The notes beneath the pieces were generated by a model, which ran no database searches, was not told where the DNA came from, and saw only the letters and a program-made list of their open reading frames with translations. Below are positions 42,607-51,118 of a DNA stretch of 64,000 nucleotides, piece by piece. The stretch is taken from assembly GCA_049324695.1 (NCBI GenBank), contig JBMOMJ010000061.1, positions 124,001-188,000 on the forward strand, read 5' to 3'. The first letter of the stretch is position 1. Every line of letters begins with the position of its first letter. Made by a program: the position numbers and the translations under genes. The DNA is from PMG-095 sp049324695. Lineage in GTDB: Bacteria > Myxococcota_A > Polyangia > Polyangiales > Polyangiaceae.

Positions 42607-43464
42607 ATGCTTCCCATGCTGCGATCCGTCCGCGTGCTTTCGTATCTTTCCACCTTGGCTCTCGCGCTCGCGGCAGCCGGTTGCGACGCTGGCAGTAGCA
42701 ACGTGGACAGCGCGGGCGAATGCAAAGCGGGCTGTTCGGATGTCGCCACGCGCGAGAACAACACCTGCGCAGCCAATGGGGAGATCAAGCTCGGCAAATA
42801 CCGCGTGCTCAACAACCTCTGGGGCATGAACCACACGGGCGTGATGGGCAGCCAGTGCGCGTGGACTCACTGCAGTAGTAGCGATCCCAGCAACGGCATC
42901 GCGTGGGGCACCGAATACAACTGGGCGGGAGGCCCGGGAGGCGAAGTCACCTCCTACACAGCCGCTATCCTAGGCTGGCACTTCAGCACCATTCCCGCCG
43001 ACAGCGGCTTGCCGGTGCAGCTCTCCACGCACACTCCCATCAACTGCAGCTGGGATTTCGATTTGAAGCAGACCACCGCGTCGACGCAGAACGTCGCGTA
43101 TGACATCTGGCTCTCGCCGGACCCTGCGCCCACCGGTGCCACGCGTCCCACGGACGAGGTCATGATCTGGCTGTTCAACTCCGGTGGCGCCTCGCCCATC
43201 GGCGGCACTCCGGTTGCGACCTTCTCGCATTCGAGCGGCAACTGGTCGCTCAGCGAAGGCGTCAACGGCAGCTGGAAGGTGCACTCATTCATCCGCACCG
43301 CGACGGCCGAGTGCTCCGATCTCGACTTGAACGACTTCTTCGAGTTCCTGCAGGAAAAGAACTTCATCGAACCGACCAAGTACGTGATCGGCATCGAAGC
43401 GGGCACCGAGGTTTTCTCGGGCGCCGGCACGCTCACGACCACTCACTTCTCGTGTGAGATCTGA
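42607..43464 (+). CDS. Glycoside hydrolase family 12 lipoprotein (endoglucanase or xyloglucanase)
   Basis: 285-residue secreted beta-1,4-glucanase. Signal LSTLALALAAAGC has a lipobox (Cys ~26). GH12 features in order: YRVLNNLWGMNHTG, GSQCAWTHC, AWGTEYNWAGGPGGEVTSY, NVAYDIWLSPDP, DEVMIWL with the nucleophile Glu (~184), ASPIGGTPV, LNDFFEFLQEKNF, and IGIEAGTEVFSG with the acid/base Glu (~268). Complete catalytic domain; lipidation suggests that it is held on the cell surface. Close to GH62, GH27 and an esterase, it fits a hemicellulose-degradation role. A LacI-like operator site lies upstream. Confidence 0.93.
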   Translation: MLPMLRSVRVLSYLSTLALALAAAGCDAGSSNVDSAGECKAGCSDVATRENNTCAANGEIKLGKYRVLNNLWGMNHTGVMGSQCAWTHCSSSDPSNGIAWGTEYNWAGGPGGEVTSYTAAILGWHFSTIPADSGLPVQLSTHTPINCSWDFDLKQTTASTQNVAYDIWLSPDPAPTGATRPTDEVMIWLFNSGGASPIGGTPVATFSHSSGNWSLSEGVNGSWKVHSFIRTATAECSDLDLNDFFEFLQEKNFIEPTKYVIGIEAGTEVFSGAGTLTTTHFSCEI

Positions 43465-43474
43465 TCGGGTTCAA

Positions 43475-43506
43475 CGCGCGCATTACACGCCGACGTAATG
43501 CGCGCG
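43475..43506. terminator. 12-bp hairpin at the convergent GH12 / HTH-citrate synthase junction
   Basis: cgcgcgcattac (43475-43486) pairs perfectly with gtaatgcgcgcg (43495-43506) around an 8-nt loop. The minus-gene stop codon (43483-43485) is inside the left arm, so the stem encodes the last residues of the protein. Probably a bidirectional transcript end. Confidence 0.6.
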
Positions 43507-44703
43507 CGGGCGCAGCAAGAAGCCTTGCTCGCGCTGCTCGAATACGTGCGCGACGTAGCCGAGCGCTCGCCCCAGCGCAAACAACGCTCCGGCGCTGCCC
43601 GCTGGCAACTCGAGCGCGGCGGCCAACGCAACCAAACCGAGATCGACCGTTGGTGGCTCCCCTCCGGCCAAGGCCATCGCCTCGCAAGCAACGTGTACTG
43701 CGCGCACTCGCGGGCGCTTTGCTCCCAACTCGAGGCTTGCACGCAGTAGGGGCTCTGCGCGCGGATCGCCGGCTGGGTATAGGGGGTGCCCAAAACCTGG
43801 CACGCCGCGGCGCATCCCGAGCTCACTGCGCACCCATGCGAGGGCCTGCTCAGGACGTTCGAAGCCGTCCAGCACTTCGTCGAGCCGATCGCACATACCG
43901 CCGTGACGTGCGCCGCTCACGGTAGCGAACGCAGCCGTCAAAGCGCGTGACAGATCCGCGCCCGCGCTGGCCGCAACACGTGCGACGAAAGTCGAAGCGT
44001 TGAGCTCGTGGTCGGCCATCAACACCAGCGCACGATTGAGCTCTCGTTCGGCGCCCGCAGCGCGACGCCGGCCCAAGCTCGTCAACGTGCACATTGCGAG
44101 ACTCGGCGCGCGCAGCGCAGCGGCAAGAGTCGTATCGTTTTGCGCCAGCGCTGGCGCCGCCGCGAGCTTTCGTATCAACGTACGCGCCCCGTCGAGCTCA
44201 GTCGATGGGGAAGCATCGGACGCAACGAGCTCTCTAGGCTCGGCTGCCAGCACGCGCAGCATGATTTCAGTTGGCCTGGCTCCGCGCACCTCCACAACGC
44301 GTGTGAACTCCGCGTGGCTCGGTCGCGGCCAAGCTGGCTCTCGCTCCGGCAGAGTTCCGGTCCACAAGAGCTCGGCGACACGCTCGGCGCTGACCGCCTT
44401 TTCGGCAAGCTCTAGCGCCGATACACCTCGGTAGCGCGGACCATCGGCGCCAATCGAGCTCACGCGAGTGTCCAGCACCGGCTCACCGAAGCGGAGAGCG
44501 CCGCCCGCTACCGCAGCGTGACCACGCCGAGCTTGACTCCGCGCGCGCAACGCTTCGAGATCTGCGCGCGCGTAAACGCGGGCGCCAGCTTCACGACGGA
44601 CGCGCACCAACCCGCGGCTGGCGTAAGCGTACAAGGTTTGACGTTGCACACCCAGGAGCGCGCTCGCCTCAGCGGCGTTCAGCCATTCAGGTGCAGCGCT
44701 CAT
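43483..44703 (-). CDS. Citrate synthase-family protein with N-terminal DNA-binding helix-turn-helix domain
   Basis: 406 residues from ATG 44703. Residues ~1-55 form an excisionase/MerR-like helix-turn-helix (WLNAAEASALLGVQRQTLYAYASRGLVRVRREAG...YARADLEALRAR). The rest is citrate-synthase-like: RYRGVSALELAEK, LLWTGTLPE, ADHELNASTFVARV with an active-site His, GARHGGM, GFGHPLYPAGDPRA with the second His, and PTVDLGLVALAAAL with the Asp in the place of NVDF. Residues for catalysis look largely kept. It could be an enzyme that also binds DNA or a regulator sensing oxaloacetate or acetyl-CoA. Divergent from a second citrate synthase with a palindrome between. Confidence 0.88.
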   Translation of the reverse strand: MSAAPEWLNAAEASALLGVQRQTLYAYASRGLVRVRREAGARVYARADLEALRARSQARRGHAAVAGGALRFGEPVLDTRVSSIGADGPRYRGVSALELAEKAVSAERVAELLWTGTLPEREPAWPRPSHAEFTRVVEVRGARPTEIMLRVLAAEPRELVASDASPSTELDGARTLIRKLAAAPALAQNDTTLAAALRAPSLAMCTLTSLGRRRAAGAERELNRALVLMADHELNASTFVARVAASAGADLSRALTAAFATVSGARHGGMCDRLDEVLDGFERPEQALAWVRSELGMRRGVPGFGHPLYPAGDPRAEPLLRASLELGAKRPRVRAVHVACEAMALAGGEPPTVDLGLVALAAALELPAGSAGALFALGRALGYVAHVFEQREQGFLLRPRAHYVGV

Positions 44704-44800
44704 TCCAGCAACTTGATTGATGAATCTACATTGATCAATGCGCTTACCAACCGTAAACCGATGGTGTCCGCCGCGCTGCAGACTTCGACAGGAGTCCATA
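44704..44800. promoter_or_regulatory. Divergent promoter region of the two citrate synthase genes with perfect palindrome
   Basis: 97 nt between the divergent starts. A perfect 12-bp palindrome, cattgatcaatg (44729-44740), lies 26 nt upstream of the HTH-fused gene and 60 nt upstream of the second citrate synthase; a related ttgattgatgaatc precedes it. The AT-richness and symmetry make it a good operator candidate for the HTH-citrate synthase. Confidence 0.55.
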
Positions 44801-45955
44801 ATGCTCAATCAATTCAGCACGTTGGGTGTTCGTTCCGCCAAAAGCTCCGGTCTCGACGAGGTCGTTTTCGCCGAGACCGAGCTCAGCCACATCGATGGCG
44901 ACCGCGGTGAGCTGTGGATCCGTGGTTACCCAATCGAAGAGTTGAGCGGTCACGTCTCCTTCGAAGCCATGTGTGCGCTGCTCTGGGACGGCGCGTTGCC
45001 AAACGCCCAGCGCGAACAACAACTCCGGCTCGAACTCGGCCAAGCTCGCGTGCGTGCATATCGGAACCGCGCTCGCTGGCTCGAGCCGGCGCTCGCGCTT
45101 TCGGATCCGATGGATGCGTTGCGCGCAGGCGTCGCACTTCTCGAGAGCAGCGGCGATGATACACGCGACGCTTTCGAGATCGTCGCGTGTGTAGGTGTCT
45201 TGCTGGCGGCGTGGTCGAGGCATCGTGAAGGCCAAGCTCTGCTCGAACCGGATTCACAAAGCTCGCACGCGAGCGATGTGCTGCGGCTGCTCACTGGAGC
45301 AAATGCTGCCGAGCGTGCGCGTGCGCTCGAAACCTATCTGGTCACGGTCGCCGAGCACGGCATGAACGCTTCGACCTTCAGCGCACGCGTGGTTGCTTCC
45401 ACGCAATCGGATACAGTCTCCGCCGTCACGGCGGCCCTCGGCGCTCTGAAAGGAAAGCTTCACGGAGGCGCGCCCGGCCCCGTACTCGACATGCTGGACG
45501 CAATCGGCAGCGAAGAGCGCGCCGGGGCGTACCTAGAAGCGGAGCTTGCGCAGGGCCGGCGCATCATGGGTATGGGTCATCGCATTTACCGAGTGCGTGA
45601 TCCGCGCGCATTCGTGCTGGAGCGCGCCACGCAAACCCTGGCGGCGGGCCTGCATACCGAAAGGGTGAAGCTTGCGCGCAGCGTCGAACGCGCCGCGTCC
45701 GAGCTTCTGGCCGAGCGCTATCCACGGCGGAAACTCTGCGCCAACGTCGAATTCTTTACCGCCGTGCTGCTCGAAGCCGTGGGCATGCCGCGAGCGCTTT
45801 TCACCGCGACTTTTGCGGCAGCCCGTGTTGCAGGCTACTGCGCTCACATTGCGGAGCAGCGGCGGAGTGGTCGCATCGTGCGGCCGGCCTCGATTTTCGT
45901 GGGAACGCGCCGCGCTCGTACCGCGGAGCACGCGGGCAACGCCGTCCCAGGCTGA
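44801..45955 (+). CDS. Citrate synthase
   Basis: 384 residues from ATG 44801, which follows AGGAG at proper spacing. Forms citrate from oxaloacetate and acetyl-CoA. Motifs: LSHIDGDRGELWIRGYPIEEL, ALLWDGALPN, EHGMNASTFSARV (first His), GALKGKLHGGAPG, IMGMGHRIYRVRDPRA (second His and Arg), and KLCANVEFFTAVLLEAVGMP, where Glu stands at the usual Asp of NVDF, as in CitA-type enzymes. The C-terminal IAEQRRSGRIVRPASIFVG supplies the CoA/OAA arginine. It diverges from an HTH-fused paralogue, so its expression may be tied to that protein. Methylcitrate synthase activity is not excluded. Confidence 0.9.
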   Translation: MLNQFSTLGVRSAKSSGLDEVVFAETELSHIDGDRGELWIRGYPIEELSGHVSFEAMCALLWDGALPNAQREQQLRLELGQARVRAYRNRARWLEPALALSDPMDALRAGVALLESSGDDTRDAFEIVACVGVLLAAWSRHREGQALLEPDSQSSHASDVLRLLTGANAAERARALETYLVTVAEHGMNASTFSARVVASTQSDTVSAVTAALGALKGKLHGGAPGPVLDMLDAIGSEERAGAYLEAELAQGRRIMGMGHRIYRVRDPRAFVLERATQTLAAGLHTERVKLARSVERAASELLAERYPRRKLCANVEFFTAVLLEAVGMPRALFTATFAAARVAGYCAHIAEQRRSGRIVRPASIFVGTRRARTAEHAGNAVPG

Positions 45956-46186
45956 ACCAGTGCGTCTCGCGGTCACGCCTGGAAAGGTGCTGCGGAAATT
46001 GAAGCCGGCCGTAACGGCCTCGCGTGGGCATGAAACCTGCGAGAAACGACGTTTTGCACGACGCTGCGTGAGCGGTTTCCGATCCGTGCTAGGGAGGCTC
46101 GCCTTTCGGAACGAAGCGGGTAAACTCCCGCCGGCTTCGCGGAGGGCTTCCCGCGCGAAGACATGCGGCACCGGAGTAAGAGCGAA
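45956..46186. other. Leader region upstream of the class I aldolase
   Basis: 230 nt between citrate synthase and aldolase, including a few short imperfect hairpins (for example gcggg/cccgc near 46120 and cgcgg/cccgcg near 46140). It probably holds the aldolase promoter; no firm element was identified. Confidence 0.35.
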
Positions 46187-47260
46187 ATGACCGACTTCAA
46201 GCAAATCCAAAGCCTCCTCGGCGACAAGGCCTCCTACCTGCTCGAGCACCAGAGCAAGACCGTCTCGAAAGACAAGCTGCACTTGCCCTCACCGAGCTTC
46301 GTCGACGATGTGTGGGCGGCTTCCGATCGCTCGCCGCGCGTGCTGCGCGCACTGCAGAGCCTGTTCGGCAGCGGCCGCCTGGCGAACACCGGCTACCTCT
46401 CGATTCTCCCCGTTGATCAGGGCATCGAGCACTCGGCTGGCGCTTCGTTCGCGAAGAACCCCATCTACTTCGATCCCGAAAACATCGTGAAGCTCGCGAT
46501 CGAAGGCGGCTGCAACGCCGTCGCCAGCACCTACGGCGTGCTCGGCAGTGTGGCACGCAAGTACGCCCACAAGATTCCGTTCGTCGTTAAGTTCAACCAC
46601 AACGAGCTGCTCACCTACCCGAACAAAGCCGAGCAGATCACGTGGGGCACCATGAAGCAGGCCGCCGACATGGGCTGTGTCGCCGTGGGTGCCACCGTGT
46701 ACTTCGGCTCCGCCGACGCCACCCGCGAGATCGTCGAGGTCTCGAACATGTTCCAGCAGGCGCACGAGCTCGGCATGGCCACCATTCTGTGGTGCTACAT
46801 CCGTAACAAGGCGTTCAAGCAGGGCAGCACCGACTACCACGTGTCGGCGGATCTCACCGGCCAAGCCAACCACCTCGGCGTCACGATGAGCGCCGACATC
46901 ATCAAGCAGAAGCTGCCGGAGAACAACGGCGGTTACAAGGCGCTGAACAGCGGCGAGTCGTCGTACGGCAAGCTCGACGAGCGCATCTACAGCGAGCTCA
47001 CCAGCGATCACCCGATTGACCTCTGCCGTTACCAGGTCATCAATTGCTTCATGGGTCGCGCCGGCCTCATCAACAGCGGTGGTCCCTCCGGCAAGAACGA
47101 CTTCGCCGAAGCCGTCGCGACGGCCGTTATCAACAAGCGCGCGGGCGGCATGGGCCTCATCAGCGGTCGCAAGGCGTTCCAGCGCCCGATCGAGGAAGGC
47201 GCCAAGCTGCTGCAGGCCATTCAAGACGTGTACCTCTGCAAAGAAGTCACCGTCGCCTGA
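46187..47260 (+). CDS. fbaB: Fructose-bisphosphate aldolase, class I (FbaB/DhnA type)
   Basis: 357 residues from ATG 46187. Class I aldolase of the archaeal/DhnA type, splitting fructose 1,6-bisphosphate. Motifs include YLSILPVDQGIEHSAG, KLAIEGGCNAVASTYGVLG, IPFVVKFNHNELLTYPN, MGCVAVGATVYFGS, WCYIRNKAFK, DYHVSADLTGQANHLGV and GGPSGKND with the active-site loop, then LISGRKAFQRP. The Schiff-base Lys lies in the VKFN or similar strand. A strong terminator follows, so it appears monocistronic. Confidence 0.93.
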   Translation: MTDFKQIQSLLGDKASYLLEHQSKTVSKDKLHLPSPSFVDDVWAASDRSPRVLRALQSLFGSGRLANTGYLSILPVDQGIEHSAGASFAKNPIYFDPENIVKLAIEGGCNAVASTYGVLGSVARKYAHKIPFVVKFNHNELLTYPNKAEQITWGTMKQAADMGCVAVGATVYFGSADATREIVEVSNMFQQAHELGMATILWCYIRNKAFKQGSTDYHVSADLTGQANHLGVTMSADIIKQKLPENNGGYKALNSGESSYGKLDERIYSELTSDHPIDLCRYQVINCFMGRAGLINSGGPSGKNDFAEAVATAVINKRAGGMGLISGRKAFQRPIEEGAKLLQAIQDVYLCKEVTVA

Positions 47261-47281
47261 GAAACTGCGCCGCGGCGTAAC

Positions 47282-47312
47282 AACGGCAGGGCCTCCGGGC
47301 TCTGCCGTTTTC
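47282..47312 (+). terminator. Rho-independent terminator after fbaB
   Basis: aacggcagggcc (47282-47293) pairs with ggctctgccgtt (47298-47309; one G-T) around tccg, followed by a T-rich run (ttttcgtttt). A 12-bp stem with tetraloop and U tract is the clearest intrinsic terminator in the window. Confidence 0.88.
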
Positions 47313-47379
47313 GTTTTGTGCGCTCTCCTCACTGAGAGCCCTCTCGGTCGTAGATCTCAGCGAAAACTCGCTCGTCGAC

Positions 47380-48414
47380 GTGAGACCGTTGTCTGCTTTG
47401 GCGAACCTCGGTCGCCTGGACCTCACATACAATCAATTGCGCGACATCAGCCCACTCGCAACACTCACAGCATTGCGTGTATTGGCTCTCTCCGAAAACG
47501 AGATCTCCGACGTATCTTCGTTGAAAGCGCTGACAGGATTGCGCACCCTCAAAGCCAGCCAAAACCGCATTAGCGACGTGAGCGCCCTGTTTGCCCTCAG
47601 CGCGCTCACTCTGCTGGACTTGTCGCACAACCAAGTCAGAGACGTCGCACCGCTCTCCAACTTGACCAATCTCACCGAGCTCAATCTCGCCAACAACTTC
47701 GTGCGCGACGTCGCCGCGATTTCAAAGCTCTCGCGCCTCAAAACCTTAGACGTATCCGAAAACCCCCTCGCCGATCTCACGAACCTCTCTGGCATGCCGA
47801 GCCTCGAAATTTTGAGGGCGAGAGACTGCCAACTGCGCACGCTCGGAGGGCTACGCGACTTGCCAGCCCTACGCTCCGCGTATCTATCCGAAAACCAGCT
47901 CACCGATATTCGCGCGCTCGGCTCACTCACGAGCTTGCGCAGCGTGGACGTCTCCTCTAACGAACTCGTCGACATCACCGAGCTCGGCTCGCTAGCGGAG
48001 CTGTGGTACCTGAACGCTTCCCACAACATCATCCGCGTCCTGCGCGGGAACGTCCTACCCAAGGCGCTCGTCTCGCTCGATCTGAGCGACAGTCACTTGG
48101 TAACCGTCGAATCGCTGAGCGGCGCGAGCTATCAAACGTTGCTCCTGCGCAACAACGACATCACCAATCTCAGTGGCTTCGTTGGCGCCGATTTCAAAAA
48201 CGTGCCCTGCGGCCTACGCTGCGGCGAAAACGCAGGCCAGCTCGACCTATCCAACAACCCCTTCACCGACTTGAGCCCACTCTTGCGCGCGAACTTCCCA
48301 CCCGGTTTCAAGCTCATCCTGAGCGGCAACGAGGCGCGCTTGTGCCCGAGCCAACAAAGCGTCGTCAGCACGCTGCGCAATCGGGGCGTCAACGTAACCT
48401 TGGCGTGTCCCTAA
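47380..48414 (+). CDS. Leucine-rich-repeat protein, apparently 5-prime truncated
   Basis: About 14 tandem LRRs of roughly 22 residues (L..LDLS.N.L.D..PL..L..L) with a cysteine cap at the end (VPCGLRCGENAGQ ... LCPSQQSVV), like internalin-type surface proteins. From GTG 47380 there are 344 residues and no signal peptide. The reading frame stays open upstream to a TAA at 47278-47280, and repeat-like codons (ALSSLRALSVVDLSENSL) begin near 47321, before the first possible start. So the N-terminus seems lost, and what remains abuts the aldolase terminator. The Cys cap implies that the ancestor was secreted. Possibly a pseudogene or a start that I cannot see. Confidence 0.6.
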   Translation: MRPLSALANLGRLDLTYNQLRDISPLATLTALRVLALSENEISDVSSLKALTGLRTLKASQNRISDVSALFALSALTLLDLSHNQVRDVAPLSNLTNLTELNLANNFVRDVAAISKLSRLKTLDVSENPLADLTNLSGMPSLEILRARDCQLRTLGGLRDLPALRSAYLSENQLTDIRALGSLTSLRSVDVSSNELVDITELGSLAELWYLNASHNIIRVLRGNVLPKALVSLDLSDSHLVTVESLSGASYQTLLLRNNDITNLSGFVGADFKNVPCGLRCGENAGQLDLSNNPFTDLSPLLRANFPPGFKLILSGNEARLCPSQQSVVSTLRNRGVNVTLACP

Positions 48415-48494
48415 ACTGCAGTGAGCACGTCGCGATTTCCGCTTGATGCGGGAGGACCCAATTTTCCCACGTGGGTGCGCTCCGCGAGGCGACT

Positions 48495-49904
48495 TTAGTT
48501 CGTATGATTCAGAAGCCCGAGCTTCCACGGGAGCGAATTGTAGGGGCTTCCGTCGGCGGTGGGGTCGAAGCCTTGATACACGAATTGAAAGTTGCACGGA
48601 TCGACGAGCTGGGTCTGGTCGTAACCTGAGCGAACCATGTCTCCGTGGCTGATGTTGTCGGTCCACGGGGCGACAGTGAAGGTCACGTTGCTCTTGCCTA
48701 CGAACGGTTTGGTGCCGGAGTCGGCGAGCGGCTGCCAGGGGCCGTCGAGCGAGTCGGCCGTCCACGAACGGAAGTAGCGCTTCCAATTCGAGCTTTGGTC
48801 GAAGGCTTCGATCAAGGCGAGGTACTTGTTGCTACCGCTGACCTTGTAGACGCTGGAGCCCTCGAACAAGCGCCCGGCTTCGGCGTCTTGCATGACGATG
48901 ATCGGGTCGGAGAAGCCGTTCGGGAAGTTTGCGATCGATGTTTTTGCTTTGTACCAACGCCCGTGGTCGTCAGAGAAGAAGAGGTGGCAATTTGCGGTGT
49001 CGCAAATGATCCAATAATCTAGCCAGCCATCGTTCTGCTTGATGATGACAGGCTCCGAGGCGTAGAACGGCGCGGGCTTCGTCCATTTCGACGGCATGGT
49101 GATGTCGTCGTTGGTCGAGTACATGGGTGGGCCAGATTGGAAGATGAGGTACCACTTCTTCTGCGGAGCGAAGTAGAAGACCTGAGGCGCGGCCGTATAG
49201 GTGTTGAAGTTCGGCGTTTGATCCATGTAGTAGAACGGCGCGGCGCCCGCTTCGTTCCAATCAGCGAAGTTTAGGTACACCATGCTGTACACGCCGGTTT
49301 TCGTTACCGAGCTCGCGAAAAGGTGCCAGCGATTGTTGTAGCGAACGACAGTGGGATCTTTGACGGCAACCAGGTCGTGAGTTGCGTCCGATTTCGGCAC
49401 GATCACCGGTGCTCCCGTCGTCCACTTGAATGTCGACGGCAACGCGCAGGAAGCACCGTTTCCTCCAGACGCGGTTGCACCGCCGGTTGCAGTGTTTCCA
49501 CCGGCGGCCGACTTGCCACCTGCACCGCTCCCGGCTGCCCCGGATTGCCCATCTGCTCTGCCGCCGCCTTTGCCATCGGTGCCGCAGCAGTTGACGCCGC
49601 CCGCGGCTGCGCCGCCTATACCAGTGCCGCCCAATGCGTTGATGCCACCAGCATTCGAGCTGATGCCGCCCGAGTTCGAGCTGGTTCCACCCAACGCGCT
49701 GATGCCGCCCGAGTTCGAACCGGTTCCGCCCAATGGGTTGGTGCCGCCCGTCGCGCTGCCATTTCCGCCGTTCATATTGATAGATTTCGCGCCACCGGCC
49801 GCCGCGCCTCCGGTCGATGCGGTCGAGCACGCGGAGACGGACACGGCCGCCGCCACCACGAAAGCACCGGGGAAGCTAATGAGCTGGGCGCGAGTCAACA
49901 GCAT
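48495..49904 (-). CDS. Glycoside hydrolase family 62 alpha-L-arabinofuranosidase lipoprotein
   Basis: 469 residues. The signal with lipobox VSVSAC (Cys ~26) is followed by a ~120-residue Gly/Asn/Ser linker of repeated short units (GGTGSNSGGISALGG). The catalytic part is GH62: FKWTTGAPVIVPKSD, AVKDPTVVRYNNRWHLFAS, VYLNFADW, APQVFYFAPQKKWYLIFQ, WLDYWIICDTANCHLFFSDD, NFPNGFSDPI, LFEGSSVYKV, FRSWTADSLDGPW, ISHGDMVRSGYDQT and NFQFVYQG. It removes arabinose from arabinoxylan. Active-site Asp and Glu residues of the five-blade propeller lie in KDPT and FEGS. Downstream of the LRR gene, convergent with it. Confidence 0.93.
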   Translation of the reverse strand: MLLTRAQLISFPGAFVVAAAVSVSACSTASTGGAAAGGAKSINMNGGNGSATGGTNPLGGTGSNSGGISALGGTSSNSGGISSNAGGINALGGTGIGGAAAGGVNCCGTDGKGGGRADGQSGAAGSGAGGKSAAGGNTATGGATASGGNGASCALPSTFKWTTGAPVIVPKSDATHDLVAVKDPTVVRYNNRWHLFASSVTKTGVYSMVYLNFADWNEAGAAPFYYMDQTPNFNTYTAAPQVFYFAPQKKWYLIFQSGPPMYSTNDDITMPSKWTKPAPFYASEPVIIKQNDGWLDYWIICDTANCHLFFSDDHGRWYKAKTSIANFPNGFSDPIIVMQDAEAGRLFEGSSVYKVSGSNKYLALIEAFDQSSNWKRYFRSWTADSLDGPWQPLADSGTKPFVGKSNVTFTVAPWTDNISHGDMVRSGYDQTQLVDPCNFQFVYQGFDPTADGSPYNSLPWKLGLLNHTN

Positions 49905-49992
49905 GGCAATTGGATCTCCGGTGACGAGCGACTGCGAGCCGACGTTCTGAGCTCGTGTGCCGCTCGAATGGCTGCACCCGCAGGAGCGCAGC

Positions 49993-50007
49993 GTCGTTGC
50001 AAACGAC
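49993..50007. promoter_or_regulatory. Short inverted repeat upstream of the GH62 gene
   Basis: gtcgtt (49993-49998) is the inverse of aacgac (50002-50007) around gca, about 90 nt before the GH62 start, within a mostly AT-richer intergenic region. A possible regulator site; no proof of function. Confidence 0.35.
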
Positions 50008-50131
50008 TTAATAGGAACTTCCGAGAACTAATCAAGACGATTTGCGCACATTCGTCGATGAAGACGCAAACACGAACATCGACGATCCCGATCCGAAAGG
50101 GCGCGCGCACTGTTCGCGGAATCGAGCAGCG

Positions 50132-51118
50132 TTAACCGATCGAGCGACGATATGCCCCAGCGCTCTGGTGACGAAGCTTGCGAAAGACCTTGCCGAAGTG
50201 ATTACCGTTCGCGAAGCCGCACTCGCGCGCCACGCGATCCATCGGCCACGACGTGGCTAACAAGAGCCGCGCGGCTTCTTGCACGCGCACTTCAGTCATG
50301 AAGCGGGCGGGAGTAAGCCCAGTGCGCGCACGAAAGAAGTGGCTGAAAGCGGTTGGGCTCATGTTTCGTTCGCGCCCAAGCTCCACGAGCTCCAGGCGGT
50401 GCGATGGGTGCGCCAACACGCGCTGACGTAACTCCTCGAGCAAGGCTTCTCCCTCCGGACCCACCTTCTGCTGCACCATGCGCTCGAACGCGATAGTGAA
50501 GTCGAAGAGCTCGCGTTCTACCTCGAAGCAATCGCGAAAATCCTTCAGGAATGCTCCGCGCACGAGCCGCAGCAAGCTTTTCACGATCGGACTCGCGGGA
50601 TCTGCCTCAATCAGCGGACCAGTTGCGTCCACCTGCTTTTTGATGCGACGCAACAGGTATGGGTGGTAGATGCCAATCCAAGCGAAAGTCCAACCGGGCG
50701 ACGATTCGGGCAAGTAGTAGCGGTGGCGCGAGGGGATCACGGCGAAGAAGCCGGTACCAGCTGGCACGCGCACCGCAGGCCGCCCGTACAGCTCGAAGTG
50801 ACCGTAGCCGGCGAGCGTGAATTGGAAAAATACCAGCGGATGGTCGCGACGACCAATCCGCTTCATCCCATCCCAATAGTAGCTGCTTGCATCCGTGCGC
50901 GTTTCGATGCTGCCAAAGTACGCGTTCACCGGCGTCCACCACCTTGGTCCCTCGACGAACTGGCGCGAAGCGTCGATGAACTCACCCAAACGTCGTGCCC
51001 AGCGTCGCGGCGGCTCCGGTCCAAGTATGCGACCTGCGACAACCTCGGAGGCCTGCACGTCGAAGGAACGACGGCGCCAGAGCGCCACCTCCGCTTCACT
51101 ACGCGATTCTTTTTTCAT
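50132..51118 (-). CDS. AraC-family transcriptional regulator
   Basis: 328-residue regulator. The N-terminal ~170 residues contain a cupin-like AraC ligand domain (VFFQFTLAGYGHFELYGRPAVRVPAGTGFFAVIPSRHRY), the type that binds a sugar. The C-terminal ~95 residues hold two HTHs: LELVELGRERNMSPTAFSHFFRARTGLTPARFM and the second MDRVARECGFANGNHFGKVFRKLRHQSAGAY. Located between GH62 and the divergent GH27 gene, with a direct repeat of TTCATGAATWGACCCARA in the intergenic region, so it very likely controls the cell wall glycosidases, perhaps responding to arabinose, xylose or galactose. Confidence 0.9.
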   Translation of the reverse strand: MKKESRSEAEVALWRRRSFDVQASEVVAGRILGPEPPRRWARRLGEFIDASRQFVEGPRWWTPVNAYFGSIETRTDASSYYWDGMKRIGRRDHPLVFFQFTLAGYGHFELYGRPAVRVPAGTGFFAVIPSRHRYYLPESSPGWTFAWIGIYHPYLLRRIKKQVDATGPLIEADPASPIVKSLLRLVRGAFLKDFRDCFEVERELFDFTIAFERMVQQKVGPEGEALLEELRQRVLAHPSHRLELVELGRERNMSPTAFSHFFRARTGLTPARFMTEVRVQEAARLLLATSWPMDRVARECGFANGNHFGKVFRKLRHQSAGAYRRSIG

